Positions 6,607 to 14,610 of a DNA stretch of 22,161 bases are shown here, one piece after another; the stretch's first letter is position 1, and every line of letters starts with the position of its first letter. The DNA is from Bacillota bacterium (GTDB taxonomy: Bacteria; Bacillota; UBA994; UBA5500): positions 1 to 22,161 of the forward strand of contig JAEZJZ010000053.1 in NCBI GenBank assembly GCA_023436245.1, read 5' to 3'. The translations under genes were made by a program, and so were the position numbers. The notes beneath the pieces are model-generated. The model did no database searches and was not told where the DNA came from. It saw only the letters and a program-made list of their open reading frames with translations.

Positions 6607-7205
6607 CCTGGCTCATCCTTTTGGCTGTCACCGGCGGCATGCTGCTCGGTAGGCTCGTGCTGGCGCCGCCACAGATTGCCTTTTTCTCGCAGATTGGCCC
6701 GCTGGCGCTGTCTGCTCTGCTCTTCAGTATCGGCTTTGACCTGGCCCGCGATCGGAGCGTTTGGCATAGGCTCCGGAACCTCGGCTGGCGCGTGCTCCTG
6801 GTTCCGGCCACGGGCGCGGTTGGTAGCCTGCTTGGCGCCTTAGTTGGCGGCATGCTGGTCTCACTCGGCCCCTGGGAAGCACTGAGCGTAGGGGCCGGCT
6901 TCGGCTGGTACAGCCTCTCTGGCGTGCTGCTCAGTAATCTGGGTTTCACCGCGCTCGGCGCTATTGCCTTCTTGAGCAATGTGCTGCGCGAGCTCTTGGC
7001 TGTGTTGCTGATGCCCTGGCTTTCGCAGCAGGTACATCCGGTGGCAGGAATTGCGCCGGGGGGCGCCACGACCATGGACACGACGCTTCCGATTCTGGCC
7101 CGCTATGGCACGCATGAATCGACGATGATCGCTTTGCTGAATGGCGCTACGCTGTCTCTCTTGGTGCCGTTCTTGGTTCCGTTTTTCGCCAGGCTGATAG
7201 ACTGA
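6603..7205 (+). CDS. lysO: LysO-family transporter, main subunit
   Basis: A 200-residue membrane protein with about six helices that matches the C-terminal two thirds of LysO: LALSALLFSIGFDLARDR, GAGFGWYSLSGVLLSNLG, LSNVLRELLAVLLMP and PGGATTMDTTLPIL. The conserved GWYSL and GGATTMDTTLP segments are the best evidence. Known LysO exports lysine and toxic lysine analogues through the inner membrane; the same substrate here is inferred. Start at ATG 6603 in the ATGA overlap with the upstream small subunit; GGAGG at 6584-6588 lies about 14 bases upstream, so coupling may help initiation. An in-frame TTG at 6576 would overlap the partner by 31 bases and is less likely. Confidence 0.85.
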   Translation: MTWLILLAVTGGMLLGRLVLAPPQIAFFSQIGPLALSALLFSIGFDLARDRSVWHRLRNLGWRVLLVPATGAVGSLLGALVGGMLVSLGPWEALSVGAGFGWYSLSGVLLSNLGFTALGAIAFLSNVLRELLAVLLMPWLSQQVHPVAGIAPGGATTMDTTLPILARYGTHESTMIALLNGATLSLLVPFLVPFFARLID

Positions 7206-7330
7206 CAATTCTGATGCAGGAATTAACTGCAGCAAGCAGAATACTTTTGTAACAGGAGATTTCCAAGCCTAAGGCCGCACCTAGTCGGCCGTGGCAATAC
7301 AATGGGAGAATTTTGGGAGGGAGATTACAC

Positions 7331-8374
7331 TTGGACGACCCTGGTGGTAGTACGTACCGATTATTGATCATTGTTGTGCTATTGACGCTTTCAGCTCTTT
7401 TCTCCGGTTCGGAGACCGCTCTCTTCTCGCTCAGCCCCGTGCGGGTGCGGCAAATGCAGGATAGAGGCGTGAAGCGGGCGAAGCTGATTGAGGCAATGCT
7501 CAGCAATGGACAGCACTTGCTCTCTGCTCTACTGATCGGCAACACGATGGTGAACATCTGGTTGACCAGTCTAGTGACAACCGGCTTGCTGGCACTGCTC
7601 GGAGGTAGCTACGGGGCGCAACTGGCCGGCCTGCTGGCCACAGTCATCGCCACTCTGCTGCTTCTGGTGTTCGGCGAAGTGACGCCGAAGGCGATCGCCG
7701 CCGCCATGCCGGAGCGTTTCGCAGTGATGGTAGCCACACCTGTGCAGTTCGTCTGCACACTGCTTCGTCCGCTTGTCTGGCTGGCCGATCTGGTCACCGG
7801 AGGCAGAGGCGGGCATGAACCAACCGCTGCGCCGGTGGTCACGGAAGAGATCATCAAGACAGCGGTGAGCATCGGTGAAGAGGAAGGTCAACTGCGGCAA
7901 GAGGACCGAGAGATGATCTATGGCATTTTTGCCAGCGATGACACGCCGATCAGCCGCATCATGGTGCCCCGTCAGCAGATCATGGCGCTTTCCAGTGAAG
8001 CGTCCGTCGATGAGGCAGTGGAGATGCTGCAGTCTGAAGGCTACTCCCGACTGCCGGTGTACCGGAGAGACTTGGACCACGTGATCGGCCTGATCTATGC
8101 GAAAGATCTGCTGGCTCACCTTTATCAACAGCGCCCAAGTGGGTTGAAAGACCTGATTCGTCCAGTGATGCGCTGCCGCCCCAACCGACCAGCCAATCAA
8201 CTCTTGGCAGACATGCGGGCCAAGCGCGTTCAGCTTTGCCTGGTGACGGACGAAAGCGGGCGTACATTGGGACTGGTGACGATGGAGGATCTGGTGGAGG
8301 AAATCGTGGGCGAGATTGTGGATGAGTACGACGCTGCTGACGAGTTGGCGCGGACGGAGGTGGCGTCATGCTAG
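7331..8374 (+). CDS. CNNM/CBS-domain (CorC/HlyC-type) transporter protein, without CorC_HlyC domain
   Basis: A 347-residue protein: an N-terminal CNNM (DUF21) membrane domain (SALFSGSETALFSL, then ATLLLLVFGEVTPK) followed by a CBS pair (MVPRQQIM to VIGLIYAKDLL, then ANQLLADMRAKRVQLCLVTDESGRTLGLVTMEDLVEEIVGE-like). It stops right after the second CBS domain and lacks the C-terminal CorC_HlyC domain found in its neighbour. The usual DEYGGTxGLVT sequence is changed to DESGRTLGLVT. Characterised relatives move or regulate movement of Mg2+ and other divalent ions. The TTG at 7331 has GGGAGGGAGA six bases upstream; an in-frame TTG at 7313 overlaps that site. The last 7 bases overlap the next gene, so the two are probably translated together and may form a heteromer. 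Confidence 0.88.
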   Translation: MDDPGGSTYRLLIIVVLLTLSALFSGSETALFSLSPVRVRQMQDRGVKRAKLIEAMLSNGQHLLSALLIGNTMVNIWLTSLVTTGLLALLGGSYGAQLAGLLATVIATLLLLVFGEVTPKAIAAAMPERFAVMVATPVQFVCTLLRPLVWLADLVTGGRGGHEPTAAPVVTEEIIKTAVSIGEEEGQLRQEDREMIYGIFASDDTPISRIMVPRQQIMALSSEASVDEAVEMLQSEGYSRLPVYRRDLDHVIGLIYAKDLLAHLYQQRPSGLKDLIRPVMRCRPNRPANQLLADMRAKRVQLCLVTDESGRTLGLVTMEDLVEEIVGEIVDEYDAADELARTEVASC

Positions 8375-9645
8375 CAACTATCGTGATGGTTGCCCTTTGG
8401 TTGACGAGCTTCCTGCTGATCGGTGTCTTTGCCGGTTCCGAATCTGCGTTGGTGCATCTGGACACCTTGGCTGTAAAGCACTTGGTCAGCCAAAAGACTG
8501 AGGGTGCCGAGAACGTCGAACGGTTGCTGGCAGACAGACAATGCCTGCTCAGCGTGCTCCTGATCGGCACCAACGTCGCCACGGTGCTCTCGACCGTGCT
8601 GGCTACAGTGCTGCTGCGCGATGTGTGGCTCGCCGGCTTCTCCGGCGCCACGGTTTCGGCCGGCCTGATGGTTGTGCTGATTCTCATCTTCGGCGAGATA
8701 CTGCCGAAGAAATGGGCACACCAGCATGCCATCTCTTGGTCACTAAGAGTGGCTCGTCCACTTGAGGTGTTCTATCGCATCAGCCGACCCCTGGCTATCG
8801 TGCTGGTGCAACTACCCCGTCTGCTCAGTCGCCGCATGAGTTCAGAAACTGACGAAGCGACCGTAGATGAGGATTCCATCTTGACGATGGTGGACCTGAG
8901 CGAAGAAGGCGGTGGAGTGCAAGAGGCCGAGCGTGACATGATTGTAGGCGTGCTTGAGTCAAATCACACGCAAGTCAGGGATCTGATGATTCCACGAGTT
9001 GATGTACTGGCGGTGGCCATCGATGACCCACTGCAAGAGGTGCTGCAACAGGTCACTCAATCCGGTTTCTCCCGCATACCAGTTTACGATGGCAGCATCG
9101 ACAATGTAGTCGGCATTCTCTATCTGAAGGATCTGCTGGAGCACTGGCACAGCAGCGAACACCTCAACCTGGCCGAGATCATGCGGGCTGCTTACTTCGT
9201 GCCTGAGACGAAAAGGACCAGCGACTTGCTGCGCGAGCTAAAACGCCTGCACATTCACATGGCGATTGTGGTGGATGAGTACGGCGGCACCGCCGGCTTA
9301 GTGACGATCGAGGACTTGCTGGAAGAGATTATCGGAGAGATTCAGGATGAATACGACTTGGATGAGGAAGCAGAAGTCGTTGAACTGGGCGAAGACAGCT
9401 GGCTGGTGGATGCACGCGTGCCGATTGATCAGGTGAGCGAGCTCGTCGGGGCTGAACTCCCAGATGATGAAGTCGACACGATTGGCGGACTGGCCTATCT
9501 GGAACTCGGGCGTATTCCCACGTCCGGCGACATCTTCCTGCTACCGGAACACGGTATCCAGTTGACCGTGGCAGAAACCGACCGGAACCGCGTGACCAAA
9601 CTACGCATTGATCGCATCCGAGAAAGTCAACTGCAGGGCGCATAG
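8368..9645 (+). CDS. CNNM/CBS/CorC_HlyC-domain transporter protein, full length
   Basis: A 425-residue paralogue of the preceding gene with the full architecture: CNNM membrane domain (residues about 5-190, with GSESALVHLD and LILIFGEILPKKWA), CBS pair (VRDLMIPRVDVL to VVGILYLKDLL; then RLHIHMAIVVDEYGGTAGLVTIEDLLEEIIGE-like) and the CorC_HlyC transporter-associated domain (about 345-420). Proteins of this type, for example MpfA of Staphylococcus, support Mg2+ efflux and resistance. The ATG is preceded by CGGAGGTG and overlaps the upstream stop by seven bases. Its own stop codon lies within the transcription terminator 9631-9657. Confidence 0.92.
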   Translation: MLATIVMVALWLTSFLLIGVFAGSESALVHLDTLAVKHLVSQKTEGAENVERLLADRQCLLSVLLIGTNVATVLSTVLATVLLRDVWLAGFSGATVSAGLMVVLILIFGEILPKKWAHQHAISWSLRVARPLEVFYRISRPLAIVLVQLPRLLSRRMSSETDEATVDEDSILTMVDLSEEGGGVQEAERDMIVGVLESNHTQVRDLMIPRVDVLAVAIDDPLQEVLQQVTQSGFSRIPVYDGSIDNVVGILYLKDLLEHWHSSEHLNLAEIMRAAYFVPETKRTSDLLRELKRLHIHMAIVVDEYGGTAGLVTIEDLLEEIIGEIQDEYDLDEEAEVVELGEDSWLVDARVPIDQVSELVGAELPDDEVDTIGGLAYLELGRIPTSGDIFLLPEHGIQLTVAETDRNRVTKLRIDRIRESQLQGA

Positions 9646-9657
9646 CCCTGCAGTTTT
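9631..9657 (+). terminator. Intrinsic terminator overlapping the end of the second CNNM gene
   Basis: CTGCAGGGC (9631-9639) and GCCCTGCAG (9645-9653) pair perfectly around GCATA and are followed by TTTT. The stop codon TAG (9643-9645) sits in the loop and first stem base, so the last codons of the gene form the 5' arm. Confidence 0.85.
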
Positions 9658-9699
9658 CCTATTTGCCAAAGCCTCGCTTGTGGAGAGGTTGCCTGTTCA

Positions 9700-9708
9700 T
9701 GCTACACT
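9700..9708 (+). promoter_or_regulatory. Possible extended -10 promoter in the 9658-10079 gap
   Basis: TGCTACACT at 9700-9708 fits an extended -10 (TGnTAnnnT). A TTGTGG 19 bases upstream of TACACT is a poor -35. Transcription from here would pass through the nested inverted repeats at 9719-9780. Only suggestive. Confidence 0.3.
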
Positions 9709-9718
9709 AGAAAGGGGT

Positions 9719-9780
9719 CGAGTCTCTGACACAAAACTCAGTTGCTGCGGGGCGGTCCGAACTGTGCCCCGTAGAGACTC
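9719..9780 (+). repeat. Nested inverted repeat (bulged stem-loop)
   Basis: Outer arms GAGTCTCT (9719-9726) and AGAGACTC (9773-9780) are exact reverse complements. Immediately inside the right arm, GCCCCG pairs with CGGGGC on the left side, leaving a 19-base bulge on the left. The right half is the CGTAGAGACTCGGCATGC block shared with 87-104. There is no U-tract after it. Confidence 0.55.
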
Positions 9781-10028
9781 GGCATGCGGGAGCGTTCAAA
9801 AAGTCGCCCTTCGCTAGGTGTATCGGCGCCGACGCGAGAACTCGGAGGCTGCGGGCGCCATGCATGGCGCCCCTACAGGACTATGCGCATTCCCGTAGGG
9901 GTCGCATGCATGCGACCCGGCTGCATACGGTTTGCCGCAACCGCTCTTGGCCTCGGTTCGGCACCACAGCATGCTGTGGTGCTCCGACCCCAAGGAAATG
10001 GGATCTTTCGAGTATTCTCGCATGCTGG
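9770..10028. repeat. Dispersed intergenic repeat, copy 2
   Basis: Second copy of the mosaic repeat at 16-184: CGTAGAGACTCGGCATGC (9770-9787), GAGCGTTCAAAAAGTCG nearby, and the long block 9959-10028 that contains a perfect 22-base palindrome at 9961-9982 (GCACCACAGC arm, ATGC-type centre) and ends in CTCGCATGCTG. Between these blocks two 20-bp ATGCAT palindromes are inserted (9853-9872, 9898-9917) that copy 1 does not have. No gene is supported in 9658-10079. Confidence 0.7.
9853..9917. repeat. Pair of 20-bp ATGCAT-centred palindromes
   Basis: GGGCGCCATGCATGGCGCCC (9853-9872) and GGGTCGCATGCATGCGACCC (9898-9917) are perfect palindromes of the same length with the same centre. The first is followed by CTAC and the second preceded by GTAG, so the pair forms a head-to-head inverted unit. 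The stems differ by paired changes. Related copies lie at 13338-13477. Confidence 0.8.
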
Positions 10029-10088
10029 GTTCTCAGTTGACCGAGTACCAGCTGAAGAGGTCACTAAGAGAGTAGGGATGTGCTAGAT

Positions 10089-11258
10089 ATGCTTAAGCTG
10101 AAAAGGGATCTTTGGTTCTTCTACTTCTCTCTGCTCTTCTTCGCGCTGGCAGTCGGCCTATACAACGTCTTCCTGCCCGCCCACATCCGCAATTTGGGCG
10201 CCAGCCCGGTGCAACTGGGCCTGCTCGGAAGCCTGGGCATGGCAGTCTCCACCCTGGCCGCGCTGCCGGGAGGCTGGCTGACTGACCGCTACGACCGCAG
10301 GCTATTGATGATCATCGGATGGGCGATGTGCATCCCCGTGCCAATCATCTTCTCCCTGGCTAAGACCTGGCAGTGGATGATTCCGGGGTATGTCCTCTTC
10401 TATTTGTCCATGTTCAGCAACACCCCGATGCAGGCTTATGTGGCTGACAAAGCAGACCCCAGCAACGTGTCCTCCACTTTCACCATCGTCTTTTCGTCCT
10501 TCTCACTGGGGAGCATCCTTGCTCCCGCTCTGGGCGGCTGGTTGACCAAATTGGTCAGCCTGCGCACGATCTTCCTCATCTCCTTTGGACTCTACACCAT
10601 CTCGACGGTGATCATTTGGCAAATGAGCGCGAACAAGCCGCATGCCCATACCTCAATCAGCCGCGGCTCCTGGAAGCGGGCGCTGCAGCCGACCTTGATC
10701 TCCCATGTGGCCCTGTTCACCTTGGTGATGATGGTGCTCAATCTGCCGCTCTCCTTCATCACACCCTACATGCAGGATGTGGCTGGGTATGACTTGCTTC
10801 GGATTGGCCTACTGGGTTCACTGGCCTCTCTGGGAGCGGTCATGCTTGCGCCTGTGATCGGGCGGATCGGCGACCGCCGGACAGTGTTCTTGGCGCTCGG
10901 CTGTTCACTCCTGCTGGTGGCTGTCGCCTATAGCGTGCAATTGACCTGGGCCTTGCTGCCGACCTACGCCATAGCCTTTCTGCTTCGGGGAGCCAGCGGC
11001 AGCCTGGGTTCGCTGATGACATCCCATATCGGGAAAATCGCCAGCAAAGAGGCACTTGGCATGAGCTTCGCCTTCTACAACCTGGCCACCAGTCTGGGCT
11101 CCACGATCGCCCCTTATGTCGCCGGTCAATTCTACAGCAGATCGCCGGGTCTCCCCTTTGCGGTCACGGTGGCGCTCGCAGCGATGCTGGCCGCATACTT
11201 TCTGCTGCGCCACCGACGCATGTCGCGGGCGCCAGCGGCTGCTGACATTTCAGTTTGA
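10089..11258 (+). CDS. Major facilitator superfamily transporter
   Basis: About 389 residues with twelve predicted membrane helices in two halves. The MFS motif A between helices 2 and 3 reads GGWLTDRYDRRLLM, and a related GRIGDRRTVF lies at the equivalent place in the second half. The FSSFSLGSILAPALGGWLT segment in helix 5 resembles motif C of drug-type antiporters, so export of a small compound is possible, but no substrate can be assigned. The ATG at 10089 has AGGG about eleven bases upstream; an in-frame GTG at 10080 has GAGAG about seven bases upstream and is nearly as good. It stands alone after a 430-base gap; the histidine phosphatase follows 78 bases later. Confidence 0.88.
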   Translation: MLKLKRDLWFFYFSLLFFALAVGLYNVFLPAHIRNLGASPVQLGLLGSLGMAVSTLAALPGGWLTDRYDRRLLMIIGWAMCIPVPIIFSLAKTWQWMIPGYVLFYLSMFSNTPMQAYVADKADPSNVSSTFTIVFSSFSLGSILAPALGGWLTKLVSLRTIFLISFGLYTISTVIIWQMSANKPHAHTSISRGSWKRALQPTLISHVALFTLVMMVLNLPLSFITPYMQDVAGYDLLRIGLLGSLASLGAVMLAPVIGRIGDRRTVFLALGCSLLLVAVAYSVQLTWALLPTYAIAFLLRGASGSLGSLMTSHIGKIASKEALGMSFAFYNLATSLGSTIAPYVAGQFYSRSPGLPFAVTVALAAMLAAYFLLRHRRMSRAPAAADISV

Positions 11259-11336
11259 TCTTGGTGTTGGTGCAGGTTTTCGAGGGGAGAACGGGAATAG
11301 TAAAGTGAGTCCCCTCGTGGATAGGAGGTTGGTCGC

Positions 11337-11972
11337 TTGCCCCAAGTCATTCTCTTGCGTCATGGCCAGACAGACCATAATCAGCAAGGAATCATGCAAG
11401 GCTTGCTGAACGTGCCGCTGAACAGCACCGGACAAAGCCAGGCCGAGGCCGTAGCCGACTGGCTGCAGTCAACCTGTCAACTCGATCTCGTCTTCTGTAG
11501 CAACCTGGAGCGGGCCAGGCAGACGGCTGAGCCGATCGCCACAGCTCAAAACTGCCAATTGCAGACGGTGGCCGCTTTGCGGGAAATGCATGTGGGTGAG
11601 TGGCAGGGACTGACCTACCAACAGGCAGAGCGGCGAGATCCGGACATCTGGCAAGACCTACTGCGCGACCCATTTCATACTGCTCGTCCCGGCGGCGAAT
11701 CCTTTGCCGATGTGCACCGGCGGGTGACCGACTGGTGGCGTCAGACGGTGGAGCCGATGGACGACGAGACAGTCTGCGCCGTAGTCACTCATTGCGTGCC
11801 AGTGCGCGCGATCCTGGCCTATTGCTTGGACATAGATCCGGTGGACTTCAGTTTGCGTATCTCTCTCAAGAACACTGGAGTCTCCACTTTGGAGTATGAT
11901 CGCAAACACCGGCGCTGGTTGGTGCATTCGATCAACGCCAGCTGTCACTTGGGGAAACTGTCTTTACCGTAG
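11337..11972 (+). CDS. Histidine phosphatase family protein (phosphoglycerate-mutase-like)
   Basis: A 211-residue cytosolic protein of the RHG branch. R8-H9-G10 is the phosphohistidine motif in ILLRHGQTDHN, followed by NSTGQSQA, SNLERARQTAEPIA, LREMHVGEWQGLT, the PGGESFADVHRR segment and a second catalytic histidine in VVTHCVPVRA. The pattern resembles phosphatases such as alpha-ribazole phosphatase (CobC) and broad-range PhoE-type enzymes more than glycolytic mutase; no cobalamin genes are near, so the substrate is open. The start is TTG 11337 with AGGAGG (11323-11328) eight bases upstream; there is no ATG that would give the family N-terminus. Confidence 0.88.
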   Translation: MPQVILLRHGQTDHNQQGIMQGLLNVPLNSTGQSQAEAVADWLQSTCQLDLVFCSNLERARQTAEPIATAQNCQLQTVAALREMHVGEWQGLTYQQAERRDPDIWQDLLRDPFHTARPGGESFADVHRRVTDWWRQTVEPMDDETVCAVVTHCVPVRAILAYCLDIDPVDFSLRISLKNTGVSTLEYDRKHRRWLVHSINASCHLGKLSLP

Positions 11973-12001
11973 GATAGAACGAGTATGGGAGGTAAAACGA
12001 A

Positions 12002-13186
12002 ATGACAAAAGTGATCAAGGGTGGATGGTTGTTTGACGGCAGCGGTAGCCTGCTCGAAGACCAGGCTGTGATCATCGAAGGCAACCGGGTAAAAGAGGTT
12101 GTTTCTGCAGCCAGTTTGCCGGTGGAACATAGCCTGTCGGTGATCGACGCCGATGGTTGCACGGTGTTGCCCGGGCTGATCGACTGCCATGTACATATCT
12201 GCAGCAGCGGAGTGGCGGACGGTTCAAAGGAAGCCATGGATCCGGACGCAATGATCGCATTGCGCGCGGCCAACAACGCCCGCACCCTGCTGCACTCGGG
12301 CTTCACCACCATCAGGAACATGGGCACGAAGCATCAGGTGGACATTTCGGTCAAGCAGGCAATCGAATACGGCTATATCATCGGTCCCCGCATCATCACT
12401 TCCGGCGAAATGCTGACCATGACCGGAGGCCACGGCTGGACCGCTGGGCGCCAAGTAGATGGTCCCGACGAAGCCCGTAAGGGCGCGCGCGAACAGCTGA
12501 GGGCCGGAGCTGAAGTGATCAAGATCATGGCCACCGGCGGCGTGATGACCCCCGGCGTGGAGCCGGGTTCGCCGCAACTGACCATCGAGGAGATGCGTGC
12601 AGCCGTGGAAGAGGCACACAAGGCCGGCCGCAGGACCGCCACTCATGCCCAGGGCACCACTGGCATCAAGAATGCCATCTTGGCTGGTCTGGACACGATA
12701 GAGCACGGCATCTTCCTGGATGACGAAGTGATCCAGATGATGATCGACCGTGGCGTGGCTCTGGTGCCAACGCTGGTCGCTCCTTACCATATCGTGCAGG
12801 GCGGCGTGGAGGCCGGCATCCCGGCCTACGCAGTAGAAAAAGCCAATCGGGTCTTCGACGCACATAAGGCGAGCTTCCAAAAGGCATTGGCCGCTGGGGT
12901 GATTATCGCCTTCGGCACCGACTGCGGCACTCCCCTGAACAAACCTGGCGTGAATGCCCTCGAGTTTGAGTTACTAGTCAAGTACGGCATGACGCCGACC
13001 CAGGCTCTGCTGGCGGCCACCAGCGTCGCCGCCAAGGTCTGCGACCGCGATCAAGTGGGCTCCGTTGCTCCGGGGAAGTTCGCCGACCTCCTGATCGTGA
13101 AGGGCAACGTGTTGCAGGATGTGACACTGCTGCAGAACCAGCAGAATTTCCAGTCCGTGATCAAGGGCGGCCAGTGCGTGAAGTAG
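12002..13186 (+). CDS. Metal-dependent amidohydrolase (prolidase/imidazolonepropionase-like)
   Basis: A 394-residue enzyme of the amidohydrolase superfamily. The binuclear metal site is complete: H63 and H65 (DCHVH), K174 (EVIKIMATGG, the lysine that is carboxylated in relatives), H215 (TATHAQG), H235 (IEHG) and D307 (AFGTDCG). The GGHGW and EPGSPQ segments and overall order match the group annotated as Xaa-Pro or Xaa-Arg dipeptidase-like enzymes, which cleave N-acyl or dipeptide bonds. The exact substrate cannot be read. The ATG has GGGAGG about ten bases upstream and follows the histidine phosphatase after 29 bases, so the two are probably co-transcribed. Confidence 0.9.
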   Translation: MTKVIKGGWLFDGSGSLLEDQAVIIEGNRVKEVVSAASLPVEHSLSVIDADGCTVLPGLIDCHVHICSSGVADGSKEAMDPDAMIALRAANNARTLLHSGFTTIRNMGTKHQVDISVKQAIEYGYIIGPRIITSGEMLTMTGGHGWTAGRQVDGPDEARKGAREQLRAGAEVIKIMATGGVMTPGVEPGSPQLTIEEMRAAVEEAHKAGRRTATHAQGTTGIKNAILAGLDTIEHGIFLDDEVIQMMIDRGVALVPTLVAPYHIVQGGVEAGIPAYAVEKANRVFDAHKASFQKALAAGVIIAFGTDCGTPLNKPGVNALEFELLVKYGMTPTQALLAATSVAAKVCDRDQVGSVAPGKFADLLIVKGNVLQDVTLLQNQQNFQSVIKGGQCVK

Positions 13187-13253
13187 CAGGCAACGTACCG
13201 ATAACCGGTAACAAGAAGCTGTCACAATGACGGCCGCTTGAATAGCATTAAAA

Positions 13254-13284
13254 GACGACGACTGGCAGGTGGCCAGTCGTCGTC
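13254..13284 (-). terminator. Intrinsic terminator for the dehydrogenase gene
   Basis: GACGACGACTGGC (13254-13266) pairs with GCCAGTCGTCGTC (13272-13284), a 13-bp stem with a 5-base loop. On the minus strand it is followed by TTTTAAT (13253-13247). It lies about 200 bases beyond the stop of the minus-strand dehydrogenase. On plus it is followed by TCTGCATTT and could also end the amidohydrolase transcript. Confidence 0.75.
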
Positions 13285-13337
13285 TCTGCATTTCGTGGGG
13301 GGCGTGCTGCCGCCAAGTTGCAGATTCGGGCAGGCGC

Positions 13338-13477
13338 GGGGCGCATGCATGCGCCCCCTACGGCAAGCCGGGCATCTAGTATGCCAGGAGCGCCATGCGT
13401 GGGGCGTGGACAAGATGCGCCCCCTACGGGCAAGCCGGGCATACGCCGTCTTCGTAGGGCCCCCGTGCGTGGCGCCC
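13338..13477. repeat. ATGCAT-palindrome repeat cluster with direct repeats
   Basis: A perfect palindrome GGGGCGCATGCATGCGCCCC lies at 13338-13357 and is followed by CTACGG. Two weaker versions follow: one around 13390-13423 and one at 13457-13477 preceded by GTAG and centred on GTGCGT. CTACGGCAAGCCGGGCAT (13358-13375) recurs with one extra G at 13424-13442. These belong to the same family as the palindromes at 9853-9917. No gene is supported between 13187 and 13486. Confidence 0.75.
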
Positions 13478-13486
13478 TTGTCGTCT

Positions 13487-14533
13487 CTAGTACATGCGCT
13501 CAGGGATGAGCACGTTCTCCAGGGGACGCCCGTCCAAGTAACGGCGGATGTTCTCGCAGAAGAGGTCAGTGATCAGGATGTTCTCCTTGTCGCTGGTGCT
13601 AGCGGAGTGCGGGCTGACCAGGACGTTCGGCATCGTCCAGAACGGACTGTCAGTCGGCAAGGGCTCTGTGGCGAAGACATCAAGGCCGGCCCCGGCGAGG
13701 TGGCCGGACTGAAGCGCTGCGATCAGATCCTCTTCCACCACCAACTGACCGCGGGCAATGTTGATCAGCACCGAGCCCTGCGGCATTGCTGCCAGTTCCC
13801 GTTGGCCGATCAGATTCTCCGTCTCGGGCGTGTGCGGGGCGATCAGCACCAGGAAGTCTGTGCGTGGCAGCACGGAAAGCAGTGCGCTCTGCGAGTAAAG
13901 CTCATCAACATTCATCTGCTGTGGGTTCCGGCCAGACGCATCCCTGACGATGCCAATAACGTGCATGCCAACGGCACGCGCAAACTCGGCCACCTTGCTG
14001 CCGACGCGCCCCGCCCCGAACACGGTCAGGGTGCCGCCCCTGAGGTCGCTGCCGGTGAACCGCTCCCACACTTTTGCCTGTTGATACTCCATTGTCCGCT
14101 GCAGCCTGCGGCTGAACATCAGCATCACCAATAGACAAAACTCGGCCAGCGGCTGTGCGTGCACGCCTGAAGCCGTGGTGAACACTGTGTTTGGCATGCG
14201 TGTCGCGTACCCACTGTTCTTGATGAAGGCGCCAATTCCGGAACTCGTGAACTGAATCCACTTCACTTGCGGCGCCAGCTCAGGCAGATCATCCCGATGG
14301 CTGTGGTCGAAGTCGAACAGGATTTCCGCCTGGCTGAGCAACTCCTGCCAACGAGCCTCCTCTGCGGGAGTGCGCTGGAATGTAGCTTCGCCGTTGTGGT
14401 CGGCAACGTAGCGTGGTGGAGCGATCAGCGATGGCTCGTAGATCACATGCAGGCGTTCGTCCACGGCGCGAATCCTGGCAACATGTTCCTCTTCCAGATA
14501 GCTGGTGATCAGCAGGTTGTGTCTGCTCGTCAT
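13487..14533 (-). CDS. D-isomer-specific 2-hydroxyacid dehydrogenase
   Basis: A 348-residue NAD(P)-dependent dehydrogenase that would interconvert a 2-oxoacid and a D-2-hydroxyacid. The Rossmann motif GAGRVG is at about residues 173-178, followed by the family catalytic residues R261 (NIARG), E290 (DVFATEPLP) and H309 (SPHSAS). The N-terminal part is divergent and long compared with glyoxylate or phosphoglycerate dehydrogenases, and no ACT domain is present, so it is not a standard SerA. ATG 14533 has GGGAGGAAG seven bases upstream; an ATG at 14551 overlaps this site. It appears to be transcribed alone or from the CBO0543-like gene upstream, with a terminator at 13254-13284. Confidence 0.9.
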   Translation of the reverse strand: MTSRHNLLITSYLEEEHVARIRAVDERLHVIYEPSLIAPPRYVADHNGEATFQRTPAEEARWQELLSQAEILFDFDHSHRDDLPELAPQVKWIQFTSSGIGAFIKNSGYATRMPNTVFTTASGVHAQPLAEFCLLVMLMFSRRLQRTMEYQQAKVWERFTGSDLRGGTLTVFGAGRVGSKVAEFARAVGMHVIGIVRDASGRNPQQMNVDELYSQSALLSVLPRTDFLVLIAPHTPETENLIGQRELAAMPQGSVLINIARGQLVVEEDLIAALQSGHLAGAGLDVFATEPLPTDSPFWTMPNVLVSPHSASTSDKENILITDLFCENIRRYLDGRPLENVLIPERMY

Positions 14534-14610
14534 CTTGTTACTTCCTCCCATGCGTCTTGTATATAGCCATCATATCACGAAACGAAGCCCGAGCAAGCAG
14601 GCAATGGCAA

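Noticed and set aside
7206..7330. Possible Mg2+ riboswitch (M-box) before the CNNM pair
   Set aside because: The gap is only 125 bases and shows none of the M-box conserved segments that I know; only a short GGCCG/CGGCC pair was found.
13238..14134. 298-residue plus-strand frame
   Set aside because: It spans the terminator and the palindrome cluster and then runs antisense to the dehydrogenase, whose catalytic motifs are complete.
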